Origin: CAVYPR01 sp052145775
GTDB lineage: Bacteria > Actinomycetota > Acidimicrobiia > Acidimicrobiales > RAAP-2
Assembly: GCA_052145775.1 (NCBI GenBank)
Contig: JBKQNY010000004.1
Coordinates: forward strand, 1 to 8,774
Reading direction: 5' to 3'
DNA length: 8,774 bases
A model generated the notes under the pieces. It was not told the DNA's origin. It saw nothing but the letters and a program-made list of their open reading frames with translations, and did no database searches. The position numbers and the translations under genes are program-made. Positions 1-7,826 of this stretch are shown here, in pieces (within the stretch, counting starts at the first letter, position 1; every line of letters starts with the position of its first letter).

Positions 1-1061
<1,061 letters not shown>

Positions 1062-1086
1062 GCTGCGCCTTTCCCTTCCCCGGCGA

Positions 1087-1106
1087 CGGGCCGCCAGGGC
1101 GGCCCG
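1087..1106. promoter_or_regulatory. Perfect 9-bp inverted repeat between accC and birA (candidate operator)
   Basis: CGGGCCGCC (1087-1095), a 2-nt AG spacer, then GGCGGCCCG (1098-1106): the arms are exact reverse complements. It is in the 87-bp gap between the divergent accC and birA starts. A TTGACG hexamer (minus strand, 1120-1115) could be a -35 for accC, which would put this palindrome over its -10, but I see no good -10 there. The 2-nt spacer is too short for a normal RNA hairpin loop, which favours a DNA-binding site over a terminator. The regulator is unknown; the BirA encoded here lacks an N-terminal helix-turn-helix and is unlikely to be it. GC-rich DNA produces such repeats by chance, so confidence in function is modest. 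Confidence 0.4.
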
Positions 1107-1135
1107 ACTGGTCCCGTCAACACTGTCACGACCCG

Positions 1136-1141
1136 TATGGT
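1136..1141 (+). promoter_or_regulatory. Candidate -10 hexamer for a leaderless birA transcript
   Basis: TATGGT matches the TANNNT form of an actinobacterial -10 element and ends 7 nt before the ATG at 1149, so transcription could begin at or next to the start codon. No Shine-Dalgarno is visible upstream of birA, consistent with a leaderless mRNA. No convincing -35 is seen. The hexamer contains an in-frame ATG (1137), which would be the alternative start. Confidence 0.4.
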
Positions 1142-1148
1142 TCCTGCC

Positions 1149-1937
1149 ATGTCGCCGGAGGCCTACTTCGACGTGCGCCGGTTCGACGCCATCGGGTCGA
1201 CCAATTCCTACCTGCTGGAGGAGGCCCGCCGGGGCGCCCCCGAGGGACTGGTGGTCGTGGCCGACCACCAGACGGCCGGCCGGGGCCGGCTGGGCCGGAG
1301 GTGGGAGGCGCCGCCCGGGACCTGCCTGCTCGTCTCGGTGCTGCTCCGCCCGGTGCTCGAGCCCGACCGGCTGCACCTGTGCACGGCGGTGGTGTCCCTG
1401 GCCATGGCCGACGCCTGCTCGCAGGTGGCCGGCGTCGTCCCCGCCCTCAAGTGGCCCAACGACCTGCTGCTCTCGGGGAGGAAGGTCGCCGGGGTCCTGG
1501 CCGAGTCCGACCCCGCCGCCCCCGGCGGGCCCCCGGGCTCGGTGGCCGTGGTGGTGGGCGTGGGCTGCAACGTCGACTGGCCGGGCCCGCCGGAGGCCGC
1601 CGGCGCCGCGCTCAGCGAGGCCGCGGGCCGTGCGGTCGACCGTGACGCCCTGCTCGGCGCCCTCCTCGACGCCCTCGCCGCCCGGCGGGGGGACCTCGAC
1701 GAACCGGGGGGCCGGGCGCGGATCGCCGACGAGCTGCGCCGGCGGTCGGCCACCCTCACCAGCCCGGTCCGGGTGGAACGGGCGGGGGCGCCGCCGCTCC
1801 GCGGGACGGCCGTCGACCTCACCCCCGAGGGCCACCTCGTCGTCGAGACGGCCGAGGGCCGGGTGGCCGTGGCCGCCGGCGACGTGGTGCACGTACGCCC
1901 CGACCAGGGGCCGGAGGGGGGCTGGGCAGGCAGGTAA
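1149..1937 (+). CDS. birA: Biotin--[acetyl-CoA-carboxylase] ligase
   Basis: Activates biotin to biotinyl-5'-AMP and transfers it to the lysine of biotin carrier domains; cytosolic. 262 residues. Motifs in order: GSTNSYL near residue 16, the biotinyl-AMP loop TAGRGRLGRRW (~42-52), KWPNDLLL (~100), RKVAGVLAE with the conserved Lys, and GVGCNV, followed by a small C-terminal beta-rich domain (residues ~210-255). The protein starts directly at the catalytic domain with no N-terminal helix-turn-helix, so this is the monofunctional class that does not repress biotin genes. The open frame extends far upstream, but that part is antisense to accC. ATG 1149 is preferred; ATG 1137 (four residues longer) is possible and neither has a clear ribosome site. 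The TAA stop (1935-1937) overlaps the candidate -10 of rmlB. Its location beside a biotin carboxylase gene fits its role. Confidence 0.93.
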   Translation: MSPEAYFDVRRFDAIGSTNSYLLEEARRGAPEGLVVVADHQTAGRGRLGRRWEAPPGTCLLVSVLLRPVLEPDRLHLCTAVVSLAMADACSQVAGVVPALKWPNDLLLSGRKVAGVLAESDPAAPGGPPGSVAVVVGVGCNVDWPGPPEAAGAALSEAAGRAVDRDALLGALLDALAARRGDLDEPGGRARIADELRRRSATLTSPVRVERAGAPPLRGTAVDLTPEGHLVVETAEGRVAVAAGDVVHVRPDQGPEGGWAGR

Positions 1938-1940
1938 GGT
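1935..1940 (+). promoter_or_regulatory. Candidate -10 hexamer for the polysaccharide operon
   Basis: TAAGGT, a TANNNT-type -10, lies 9 nt before the rmlB ATG (1950) and begins on the birA stop codon. A start site 7-9 nt downstream would give a leaderless or nearly leaderless transcript, and no Shine-Dalgarno is present before rmlB. No good -35 is visible. It is the only promoter-like element I see for the six genes up to 7780; read-through from birA is also possible. Confidence 0.4.
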
Positions 1941-1949
1941 CTCTCGGAT

Positions 1950-2957
1950 ATGCGACTGCTCGTGACCGGTGGCGCCGGTTTCATCGGCTCGAACTTCGTC
2001 CGTTACTGGGTGGAGCAGCACCCCGACGACCACGTCGTGGCCTACGACGTGCTCACCTACGCCGGGAACCGCCCCAACCTGGCCGACGTGGAGGACCGGA
2101 TCACCTTCGTCCAGGGCGACATCTGCGACCTGGCCTCGGCGAGCGGGACCATCGAAACCGAGTCGATCGACACCGTCGTGCACTTCGCCGCCGAGTCCCA
2201 CAACTCCCTGGCGGTGCTCGACCCCGCCCTCTTCTTCCGCACCAACGTGCTCGGCACCCAGACCATGCTCGAGGCGTCCCGCCGCCACGGGGTCGGGCGG
2301 TTCCACCACATCTCGACCTGCGAGGTCTACGGCGACCTGGCCCTCGACAGCGACGAGCGGTTCAGCGAGGAGAGCCCCTACCGCCCCCGCACCCCCTACA
2401 ACGCCTCCAAGGCCGGGGCCGACCACGCCGTGCGCGCCTACCACGAGACCTACGGCCTCCCGGTCACCATCACCAACTGCTGCAACAACTACGGACCCTT
2501 CCAGTTCCCCGAGAAGGTCATCCCCCTGTTCACCACGCGGGCCGTCGACGACCGCCCGCTGCCCCTCTACGCCTCGACCGAGAACCGACGGGAGTGGCTG
2601 CACGTGCTCGACCACTGCCGGGCGGTCGAGGCGGTGCTCGACCGCGGCCAGGTGGGCGAGACCTACCACGTGGGCAGCGGGGTGGAGGCCAGCATCGCCG
2701 AGATCGCCGACCTGGTCCTGGGCGTGCTGGACAAGCCCGCCTCGCTGAAGGAGATCGTGCCGGACCGACCGGGCCACGACCGCCGCTACCTGCTCGACTC
2801 GTCCAAGATCGAGCGCCTGCTCGGCTGGCGGCCGCAGATCGGGTTCGCCGAGGGGCTGGCCGAGACGGTGCGGTGGTACGCGGACCACCGATCGTGGTGG
2901 GAACCACTGGTCGACCGGGCCCCGGTGGCCGAGGCCGCCTGGGCCAAGGCCGGCTGA
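1950..2957 (+). CDS. rmlB: dTDP-glucose 4,6-dehydratase-like protein (extended SDR, variant active site)
   Basis: 335 residues, the family's usual length. RmlB converts dTDP-glucose to dTDP-4-keto-6-deoxyglucose with tightly bound NAD+. Visible: Rossmann motif TGGAGFIGS (6-14), VVHFAAESH (~76-84), Tyr-Lys pair in YNASK (Y150, K154), the family-typical segments NNYGPFQFPEKVIPLF and DRPGHDRRYLLDSSKI, and the late WRP...GLAETVRWY motif. Departures from classical RmlB: STDEVYG is STCEVYG (Cys124 in place of the general-acid Asp; Glu125 kept), HVDRSI after AAES is HNSLAV, and the usual YGDG is YAST (LPLYASTENRREW). Overall similarity still points to this family, and I recall such variants in Acidimicrobiia-like genomes annotated as dTDP-glucose dehydratase. 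Substrate is therefore likely but not certain. First gene of the operon; rmlD follows 8 nt later. Confidence 0.85.
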   Translation: MRLLVTGGAGFIGSNFVRYWVEQHPDDHVVAYDVLTYAGNRPNLADVEDRITFVQGDICDLASASGTIETESIDTVVHFAAESHNSLAVLDPALFFRTNVLGTQTMLEASRRHGVGRFHHISTCEVYGDLALDSDERFSEESPYRPRTPYNASKAGADHAVRAYHETYGLPVTITNCCNNYGPFQFPEKVIPLFTTRAVDDRPLPLYASTENRREWLHVLDHCRAVEAVLDRGQVGETYHVGSGVEASIAEIADLVLGVLDKPASLKEIVPDRPGHDRRYLLDSSKIERLLGWRPQIGFAEGLAETVRWYADHRSWWEPLVDRAPVAEAAWAKAG

Positions 2958-2965
2958 GGCCCACC

Positions 2966-3892
2966 GTGCGCCGCACCAGGATCCTGGTGACCGGGGCCGG
3001 AGGGCAGCTCGGACGCGATCTGGTGGCGGTGCTCGGCGGGGCGGTGGCCCCCGGGGGCCGGCGGCGGGCGCTCTTCGGACCCGAGGGACCGGGGTCGCCG
3101 GTGGCCGACGTGCTGGGGGCCGACCACTCCCTGCTCCCGGTCGACCGCCGGGCCGAGGTGCTGTCCGCCGTCGAGGCGTTCGGACCAGACGTGGTGGTCC
3201 ACGCCGCCGCCTGGACCGCCGTCGACGCCTGCGAGGGTGACCCCGACCGGGCCTTCGCCGTGAACGCCCTGGGCACCCGCCACGTGGCCGAGGCGTCCCA
3301 GCGCGCCGGCGCCCACCTGGTCTACCTCTCGACCGACTACGTCTTCGACGGGTCGTCCCTGCGCCCCTACGTGGAGTGGGACGAGCCCAACCCGCTCTCG
3401 GTCTACGGCCGCAGCAAGCTGGCCGGCGAGCGGGAGTGCCCGCCGGGGTCCACCGTGGTCCGCACCTCGTGGGTGTGCGGGTTCTCTGGGGCCAACATGG
3501 TGAAGACCGCCCTGCGCCTGGCCGAGGGCGAGGGGCCGCTGCGCTTCGTCGACGACCAGCGGGGCTCGCCCACCTTCACGGCCGACCTGGCGGCGGCGGT
3601 GGCCACCCTGGCCGCCGACCGGCGGCCGGGGACCTTCCACGTGACCAACCAAGGCGAGACCACCTGGTTCGGCTTCGTCAGGGCCGCCCTGGCCGCGGCC
3701 GGCCACGACCCCGAGCGGGTGCTGGCGTGCACCACGGCCGACCTCGACCCGCCGCGGCCGGCCCCGCGCCCGGCGAACTCGGTGCTCGACAACGCGGCAC
3801 TGCGGCTCTCGGACCTGCCGCTCCTGCCCGACTGGCACGACGGCCTCGCACGGCTGGTGGGCGCCCTGCGCGAGCCGGCAGGGGTCGGGTGA
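2966..3892 (+). CDS. rmlD: dTDP-4-dehydrorhamnose reductase
   Basis: Last step of dTDP-L-rhamnose synthesis: NAD(P)H-dependent reduction of dTDP-4-keto-L-rhamnose, cytosolic. 308 residues from GTG 2966, chosen because GAGG (2956-2959) sits 6 nt upstream and the Rossmann motif then falls at the N-terminus (ILVTGAGGQLG, 6-16). Other motifs: VVVHAAAWTAVDACE, STDYVFDG (122-129), YGRSKLAGE with Y147 and K151 as the YxxxK pair, VRTSWV, FVDDQRGSPTF, and RPANSVLDN near the C-terminus, all typical of RmlD. The stretch between the first beta-strand and the NPD-type motif (residues ~24-58) is rich in Gly/Arg/Pro and looks longer than in typical RmlD. The open frame continues upstream inside rmlB, but that is a shadow. 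The stop overlaps the next gene by 4 nt. Confidence 0.93.
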   Translation: MRRTRILVTGAGGQLGRDLVAVLGGAVAPGGRRRALFGPEGPGSPVADVLGADHSLLPVDRRAEVLSAVEAFGPDVVVHAAAWTAVDACEGDPDRAFAVNALGTRHVAEASQRAGAHLVYLSTDYVFDGSSLRPYVEWDEPNPLSVYGRSKLAGERECPPGSTVVRTSWVCGFSGANMVKTALRLAEGEGPLRFVDDQRGSPTFTADLAAAVATLAADRRPGTFHVTNQGETTWFGFVRAALAAAGHDPERVLACTTADLDPPRPAPRPANSVLDNAALRLSDLPLLPDWHDGLARLVGALREPAGVG

Positions 3893-5217
3893 GCACCGCC
3901 CGGCCGGGCCGCGCCGAGCCGCCCGGCGGCCGGCGCACGGTGGCCGTGATCGGCGCGGGCTACGTGGGGCTGCCCACGGCCGCCGCCCTGGCCCACTTCG
4001 GCCACCGGGTGGTCTGCGCCGAGCGCGACCCCGAGCGCCTCGAGACCCTGGAGCGGGGCGACCTGCCGATCGTGGAGAAGGGGCTGGCCACACTGGTGCG
4101 CCAGGGGGTCGAGGCGGGGTCGCTGCGGTTCGTGGCCTCGGCCGCCGAGGCCGTCCGGGGGGCCGGGTTCGTCTTCCTCTGCGTCTCCACGCCGAAGGCG
4201 GAGGACGGGTCCGCCGACCTGCGGGCGGTGGAGCAGGCGGCCGAGGAGATCGCCCCCGAGCTCGTGCCCGGGGCCGTGGTGGTGAACAAGTCGACGGTGC
4301 CGGTGGGCACGGCCACCCTGGTCGAGCGGGTCACCGGGAGGGCCGACATCACGGTGGTCTCCAACCCCGAGTTCCTGCGCGAGGGGTCGGCCGTCCGCGA
4401 CAGCCTCCACCCCGACCGGGTGGTGGTCGGGGCCGAGGACGGCAGGGCCGCGGTGCGGGTCGGGGAGCTCTTCGCCGCCACCGGGGCCCCGCTCATCGTC
4501 ACCGACACGGTGACGGCCGAGACCATCAAGTACGCCTCCAACGCCTTTTTGGCCACGAAGCTCAGCTTCGTCAACGCCCTGGCCGGGCTGTGCGAGCTGG
4601 TCGGGGCGGACGCCCGCGACCTGATGCTGGGCCTCGGCTACGACAAGCGGATCGGCTTCGAGTTCCTGCGCCCTGGTCCGGGCTGGGGCGGGTCCTGCCT
4701 CCCCAAGGACACGAGCGCCCTCCTGCGCATCGCCGAAGGGGCCGGCTACGAATTCGCCCTCCTGCGCGAGGTCATTGCCGCCAACGACGAGCAGCTGGCC
4801 AGGGTGGGGGCCAAGGTGGCCGAGGCCGTGGCCGGATCCGGCGGCGCCCCGGCCGCCGTCTGGGGGCTCTCCTTCAAGGCCGGGACCGACGACCGCCGCA
4901 ACTCGCCGGCGGTGACCGTGGCACGCCGGCTGCTCGAGACGGGCGTGGCCGTGCGAGCCTACGACCCGACGGTGGACCCCGGCGGCCGCCCGGGCACGGA
5001 CCTCGAGGGCATCGAGCTCTGCCCCGACCCCTACGAGGCGGCTCGGGGGGCGGCCGTGGTGGCGGTGCTCACCGAGTGGGACGAGTTCAGGTGGCTTGAC
5101 TTCGCCAAGGTGCGCGAGCTCATGGCGGTGCCCTCGGTGGTCGACGGGCGCAACCTGCTCGACCCCGCCGCCCTGCGCCGGTTGGGCTTCACCTACACCG
5201 GCGTCGGCCGCCCGTGA
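3889..5217 (+). CDS. ugd: UDP-glucose 6-dehydrogenase
   Basis: Oxidises UDP-glucose to UDP-glucuronate with 2 NAD+, cytosolic. 442 residues. Motifs: VIGAGYVGLP (20-29; GxGxxG), FLCVSTP, NKSTVPVGT, NPEFLREGSA (E161), KYASNAFLATKLSFVN (K214, N218), GPGWGGSCLPKD with catalytic C270 and D274, and the C-terminal GLSFKAGTDDRRNSP. All catalytic residues of the UDP-glucose/GDP-mannose dehydrogenase family are present. The start is the GTG of a GTGA overlap with the rmlD stop, with AGGGG 4 nt upstream; this gives a ~17-residue Arg/Pro/Gly-rich tail before the Rossmann fold. The UDP-glucuronate decarboxylase directly downstream would use its product, which supports UDP-glucose over GDP-mannose or other nucleotide sugars as substrate. 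Confidence 0.92.
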   Translation: MSTARPGRAEPPGGRRTVAVIGAGYVGLPTAAALAHFGHRVVCAERDPERLETLERGDLPIVEKGLATLVRQGVEAGSLRFVASAAEAVRGAGFVFLCVSTPKAEDGSADLRAVEQAAEEIAPELVPGAVVVNKSTVPVGTATLVERVTGRADITVVSNPEFLREGSAVRDSLHPDRVVVGAEDGRAAVRVGELFAATGAPLIVTDTVTAETIKYASNAFLATKLSFVNALAGLCELVGADARDLMLGLGYDKRIGFEFLRPGPGWGGSCLPKDTSALLRIAEGAGYEFALLREVIAANDEQLARVGAKVAEAVAGSGGAPAAVWGLSFKAGTDDRRNSPAVTVARRLLETGVAVRAYDPTVDPGGRPGTDLEGIELCPDPYEAARGAAVVAVLTEWDEFRWLDFAKVRELMAVPSVVDGRNLLDPAALRRLGFTYTGVGRP

Positions 5218-6188
5218 GCCGGGTGGTGGTGGCCGGCGGCGCCGGCTTCCTCGGCTCGCACCTCTGCGACCGGCTGGTCTCCCGCGGAGACGAGGTGGTC
5301 TGCCTCGACGACCTGTCGACCGGCCGCAGGCAGAACGTGGCCCACCTTGCCGGCGCGCGCTTCGCCCTGGCCGAGGTCGACGTGAGCGGCCCGTTCGAGG
5401 TGGAGGGGCCGGTGGACGCGGTCCTGCACCTGGCCAGCCCGGCCTCGCCACCGGCGTACCTGGCGCGCCCGATGGAGACCCTGGCCGCCGGGAGCGAGGG
5501 GACCCGGCGCCTCCTGGAGCTGGCCGGACGCCACCGGGCCCGCTTCCTCTTGGCGTCGACCAGCGAGATCTACGGCGACCCCGCCGTCCACCCCCAGGTG
5601 GAGTCCTACCGCGGCAACGTCGACCCCGTCGGCCCGCGCAGCGTCTACGACGAGGCCAAGCGCTTCGCCGAGGCCCTCACCATGGCCGCCCACCGCGCCC
5701 GGGGGGTCGACGTGGCGGTGGCCCGCATCTTCAACACCTACGGCCCGCGGCTGGACCCCGGGGACGGCCGGGTGGTGTCCAACTTCGTGGTGCAGGCGCT
5801 GGCCACAGAGCCCCTCACCGTCTACGGGGACGGGAGCCAGACCCGGAGCCTGTGTTACGTCGACGACGAGGTCGCCGGCCTGCTGGCCCTGCTCGACTCG
5901 ACCGAGACCGGTCCGATAAACATCGGTAACCCCGACGAACGCACCGTGCTCGACCTGGCGCAGCGGGTGATCGAGGCCACCGGCTCGCACGCCCCGATCG
6001 TCTTCGGGCCCCTGCCCGCCGACGACCCCGTCCGGCGGTGCCCGGACATCACGCTCGCCCGGACCAGGCTCGGCTGGGAGCCGCGCACCCCGCTGGCCGA
6101 GGGACTGGCGCGCACGGTGGAGCACTTCGCCGCGCAAGGGCGCGCCGCTTCGGCCGCCACCTCGCGCTCGGGGGGCGACGGTGGCTGA
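5214..6188 (+). CDS. uxs: UDP-glucuronate decarboxylase (UDP-xylose synthase)
   Basis: Extended short-chain dehydrogenase that decarboxylates UDP-glucuronate to UDP-xylose using bound NAD+. 324 residues. Hallmarks of the UXS family in order: AGGAGFLGSHLCDRL (7-21), LDDLSTGRRQNV, HLASPASPPAY, LLASTSEIYGDP (S115, T116, E118), HPQVESYRGNVDPVGPRSVYDEAKR cut into its key residues Y145 and K149, VARIFNTYGPR, DGRVVSNFVVQAL, TVYGDGSQTRS, and PLPADDP..RCPDI. The ASPASPP and GDGRVVSNF segments are characteristic of UXS and separate it from GalE or RmlB. Begins at the GTG of a GTGA overlap with ugd and has no Shine-Dalgarno, so translation is probably coupled to ugd, which makes its substrate. An 18-residue Ser/Gly/Ala-rich tail ends in an 8-nt overlap with the next gene. 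Confidence 0.92.
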   Translation: MSRVVVAGGAGFLGSHLCDRLVSRGDEVVCLDDLSTGRRQNVAHLAGARFALAEVDVSGPFEVEGPVDAVLHLASPASPPAYLARPMETLAAGSEGTRRLLELAGRHRARFLLASTSEIYGDPAVHPQVESYRGNVDPVGPRSVYDEAKRFAEALTMAAHRARGVDVAVARIFNTYGPRLDPGDGRVVSNFVVQALATEPLTVYGDGSQTRSLCYVDDEVAGLLALLDSTETGPINIGNPDERTVLDLAQRVIEATGSHAPIVFGPLPADDPVRRCPDITLARTRLGWEPRTPLAEGLARTVEHFAAQGRAASAATSRSGGDGG

Positions 6189-6903
6189 CCGCTCGCTCAC
6201 TCCGGTCGACTACCGCACGCTGACGGTGATCGTCCCCGTCTACAACGAGCGGGCCACGGTGGCCGAGATCGTGCGGCGGGTGCGGGCCGCCGACGTCCCG
6301 GTCACGGTCGACGTCGTGGTGGTGGACGACGGGTCGAACGACGGCACCGACAAGGTGCTGGCGGCGATCGAGGACTCGACGGTTCGGGTGGTGACCCACG
6401 AGAGGAATGCGGGCAAGGGCGCGGCCATCCGCACCGGGCTCGCCCACGCCCGCGGCGACCTCGTGGTCATCCAGGACGCCGACCTCGAGTACGACCCCGA
6501 CGACTGGCCACGGCTCCTCGAGCCGGTGCTCAAGCACAAGGCGGTCGTCGTCTACGGCAGCCGGTTCACCGGCGAGCGCAAGAACATGCTGCCCCTTCAC
6601 TGGGTGGGCAACCGCTTCCTCTCGCTGGTGACCAACGTGCTCTACTCCTCCACCCTCTCGGACATGGAGACCTGCTACAAGCTGTTCGACCGCAGGGTCC
6701 TCGAAGGCATCACGGTGGTCTCCAACCGCTTCGACTTCGAGCCCGAGATCACGGCCAAGGTGCTCCGCCGCGGCTACCGGATCTACGAGGTGCCCATCTC
6801 CTACGCCGGGCGCGAGGTGGATGAGGGGAAGAAGATCACCTGGCGCGACGGCTTCGGCGCGCTCAAGGCCCTCATCAAGTACCGGTTCACGAGGAAGTTC
6901 TGA
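6181..6903 (+). CDS. Family 2 glycosyltransferase, polyprenol-phosphate-sugar-synthase-like
   Basis: 240 residues, GT-A fold inverting transferase of the DPM1/DPG-synthase-like branch of GT2, which usually moves a sugar from a nucleotide donor to a polyprenyl phosphate at the inner face of the membrane. Motifs: VIVPVYNE (16-23), VVVVDDGSNDGT (D49, D50), NAGKGAAIRTGL, IQDADLEYDP (DxD: D99, D101), YGSRFTGER, SDMETCYKLFDR, NRFDFEPEI, and EGKKITWRDGF near the C-terminus. No membrane segment is present, unlike the GtrB-type versions with C-terminal helices. The start is GTG 6181 after a G-run (6171-6175), overlapping the uxs stop by 8 nt. Donor cannot be read from sequence; the context makes UDP-glucuronate, UDP-xylose, UDP-glucose or GDP-mannose candidates. 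Confidence 0.88.
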   Translation: MADRSLTPVDYRTLTVIVPVYNERATVAEIVRRVRAADVPVTVDVVVVDDGSNDGTDKVLAAIEDSTVRVVTHERNAGKGAAIRTGLAHARGDLVVIQDADLEYDPDDWPRLLEPVLKHKAVVVYGSRFTGERKNMLPLHWVGNRFLSLVTNVLYSSTLSDMETCYKLFDRRVLEGITVVSNRFDFEPEITAKVLRRGYRIYEVPISYAGREVDEGKKITWRDGFGALKALIKYRFTRKF

Positions 6904-6904
6904 G

Positions 6905-7780
6905 GTGGGGTCCCCACCCGAGGCCAACGGGACCGGCGGTATCGCCGCGGTGGTGGTCGACTACGACGCCGGCCCGGTGCTGGCCGACTGCGTGGCCTCG
7001 CTGCGCGGCGACGGGCTGGAGCGGGTCGTGGTGGTGGAGAACGGCGGGCCCGACGGCGCCCGGACCGCCCTCGAGGCGGCCGGCCTCGAGGCGCCGGTGG
7101 TGGCCACCGGCCGCAACCTCGGCTACGGCGCCGGGGCCAACCGGGGAGTGGCCGCCTCGGGGACAAGCGCCTACGTGCTGGTCTGCAACCCCGACCTCGT
7201 CGTCCACCCCGGGGGGGTGTCGCGCCTTTGTGCCGCGCTCGACGCCGAGCCCTCCTGGGCCGTGGTGGGGCCGCGCATCGTCGACGCCGACGGGAGTGTC
7301 TACCCGTCGGTGCGCCGGTTCCCTTCCATGGCCGACGCCGTCGGCCACGCCCTGCTGGCGCTGTTCAAGCCGGACAACCGCTTCAGCCGCCGCTACCGCG
7401 ACGCCGACGCCGGCGACGGCCGGCGGGCCCCGGCCGACTGGGTGTCGGGCGCGTGCTTGCTAGTGCGGCGCCGCGCCTTCGAGGAGCTGGGCGGCTTCGA
7501 CGAGTCGTACTTCATGTTCGCCGAGGAGATGGACCTGTGCTGGCGCGCCCACCGGGCCGGGTGGGGCGTGGGCGTGGAGCCGGCGGCCGTGGTCACCCAC
7601 GTCGGGGGGGTGTCGAGGCGCCGCCACCCCTACCGCATGCTGTTGGCCCACCACCGGTCCGCCCTGCACTTCGCCAACCGGACGACCGAGGGGTGGCGGA
7701 GGCTGGCCCTGCCGCTCGCCGCCCTCGTCCTGGGGGTGCGGCTGGTCATGGCCCTGGCGAACGAGGCCCTCCGCCACTGA
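6905..7780 (+). CDS. Family 2 glycosyltransferase, WbbL/rhamnosyltransferase-like
   Basis: 291 residues. N-terminal GT-A domain of the RfbF/WbbL-like GT2 group: AAVVVDYDAGPVL (~14-26), VVVVENGG, GRNLGYGAGANRG, CNPDLVVHPG (D97 in the NPD donor-binding motif), then ADWVSGACLLVRR and GGFDESYFMFAEEMDLCWR with the E207-E208-x-D210 acidic cluster expected at the acceptor/base site. A C-terminal hydrophobic stretch (LALPLAALVLGVRLVMALA, ~265-283) may associate with the membrane. Family members often transfer rhamnose from dTDP-rhamnose to a lipid-linked acceptor (WbbL in mycobacterial arabinogalactan linker synthesis), which agrees with rmlB/rmlD in the same operon, but acceptor and donor are inferred. 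GTG 6905 is preferred: GAGGAA lies 8 nt upstream and the gap to the previous stop is 1 nt. The open frame reaches back into the previous gene, a shadow. Confidence 0.88.
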   Translation: MGSPPEANGTGGIAAVVVDYDAGPVLADCVASLRGDGLERVVVVENGGPDGARTALEAAGLEAPVVATGRNLGYGAGANRGVAASGTSAYVLVCNPDLVVHPGGVSRLCAALDAEPSWAVVGPRIVDADGSVYPSVRRFPSMADAVGHALLALFKPDNRFSRRYRDADAGDGRRAPADWVSGACLLVRRRAFEELGGFDESYFMFAEEMDLCWRAHRAGWGVGVEPAAVVTHVGGVSRRRHPYRMLLAHHRSALHFANRTTEGWRRLALPLAALVLGVRLVMALANEALRH

Positions 7781-7781
7781 C

Positions 7782-7809
7782 GGCTCGCCGGCGGGCCGAC
7801 CGCCGAGCC
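7782..7809 (+). terminator. Hairpin after the polysaccharide operon (weak terminator candidate)
   Basis: GGCTCG (7782-7787) pairs exactly with CGAGCC (7804-7809) across a 16-nt GC-rich loop that can pair further. It begins 2 nt after the stop of the last operon gene and ends before the candidate promoter of the next gene. There is no T-run, so it is not a classical intrinsic terminator. Confidence 0.3.
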
Positions 7810-7814
7810 CGGCG

Positions 7815-7820
7815 TAGGGT
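7815..7820 (+). promoter_or_regulatory. Candidate -10 hexamer for a leaderless GNAT gene transcript
   Basis: TAGGGT (TANNNT form) ends 6 nt before GTG 7827. There is no Shine-Dalgarno in the 46-bp gap upstream of the gene, so a transcript starting at or next to the GTG is plausible. No clear -35. Confidence 0.4.
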
Positions 7821-7826
7821 GCCGTC

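Noticed and set aside
3403..5451. 682-codon minus-strand open frame
   Set aside because: It lies antisense to rmlD, ugd and uxs, is low-complexity in Gly/Arg/Pro/His, and is an artefact of high GC. The same applies to the minus-strand frames at 2786-4093, 5193-6200 and 6049-6927.
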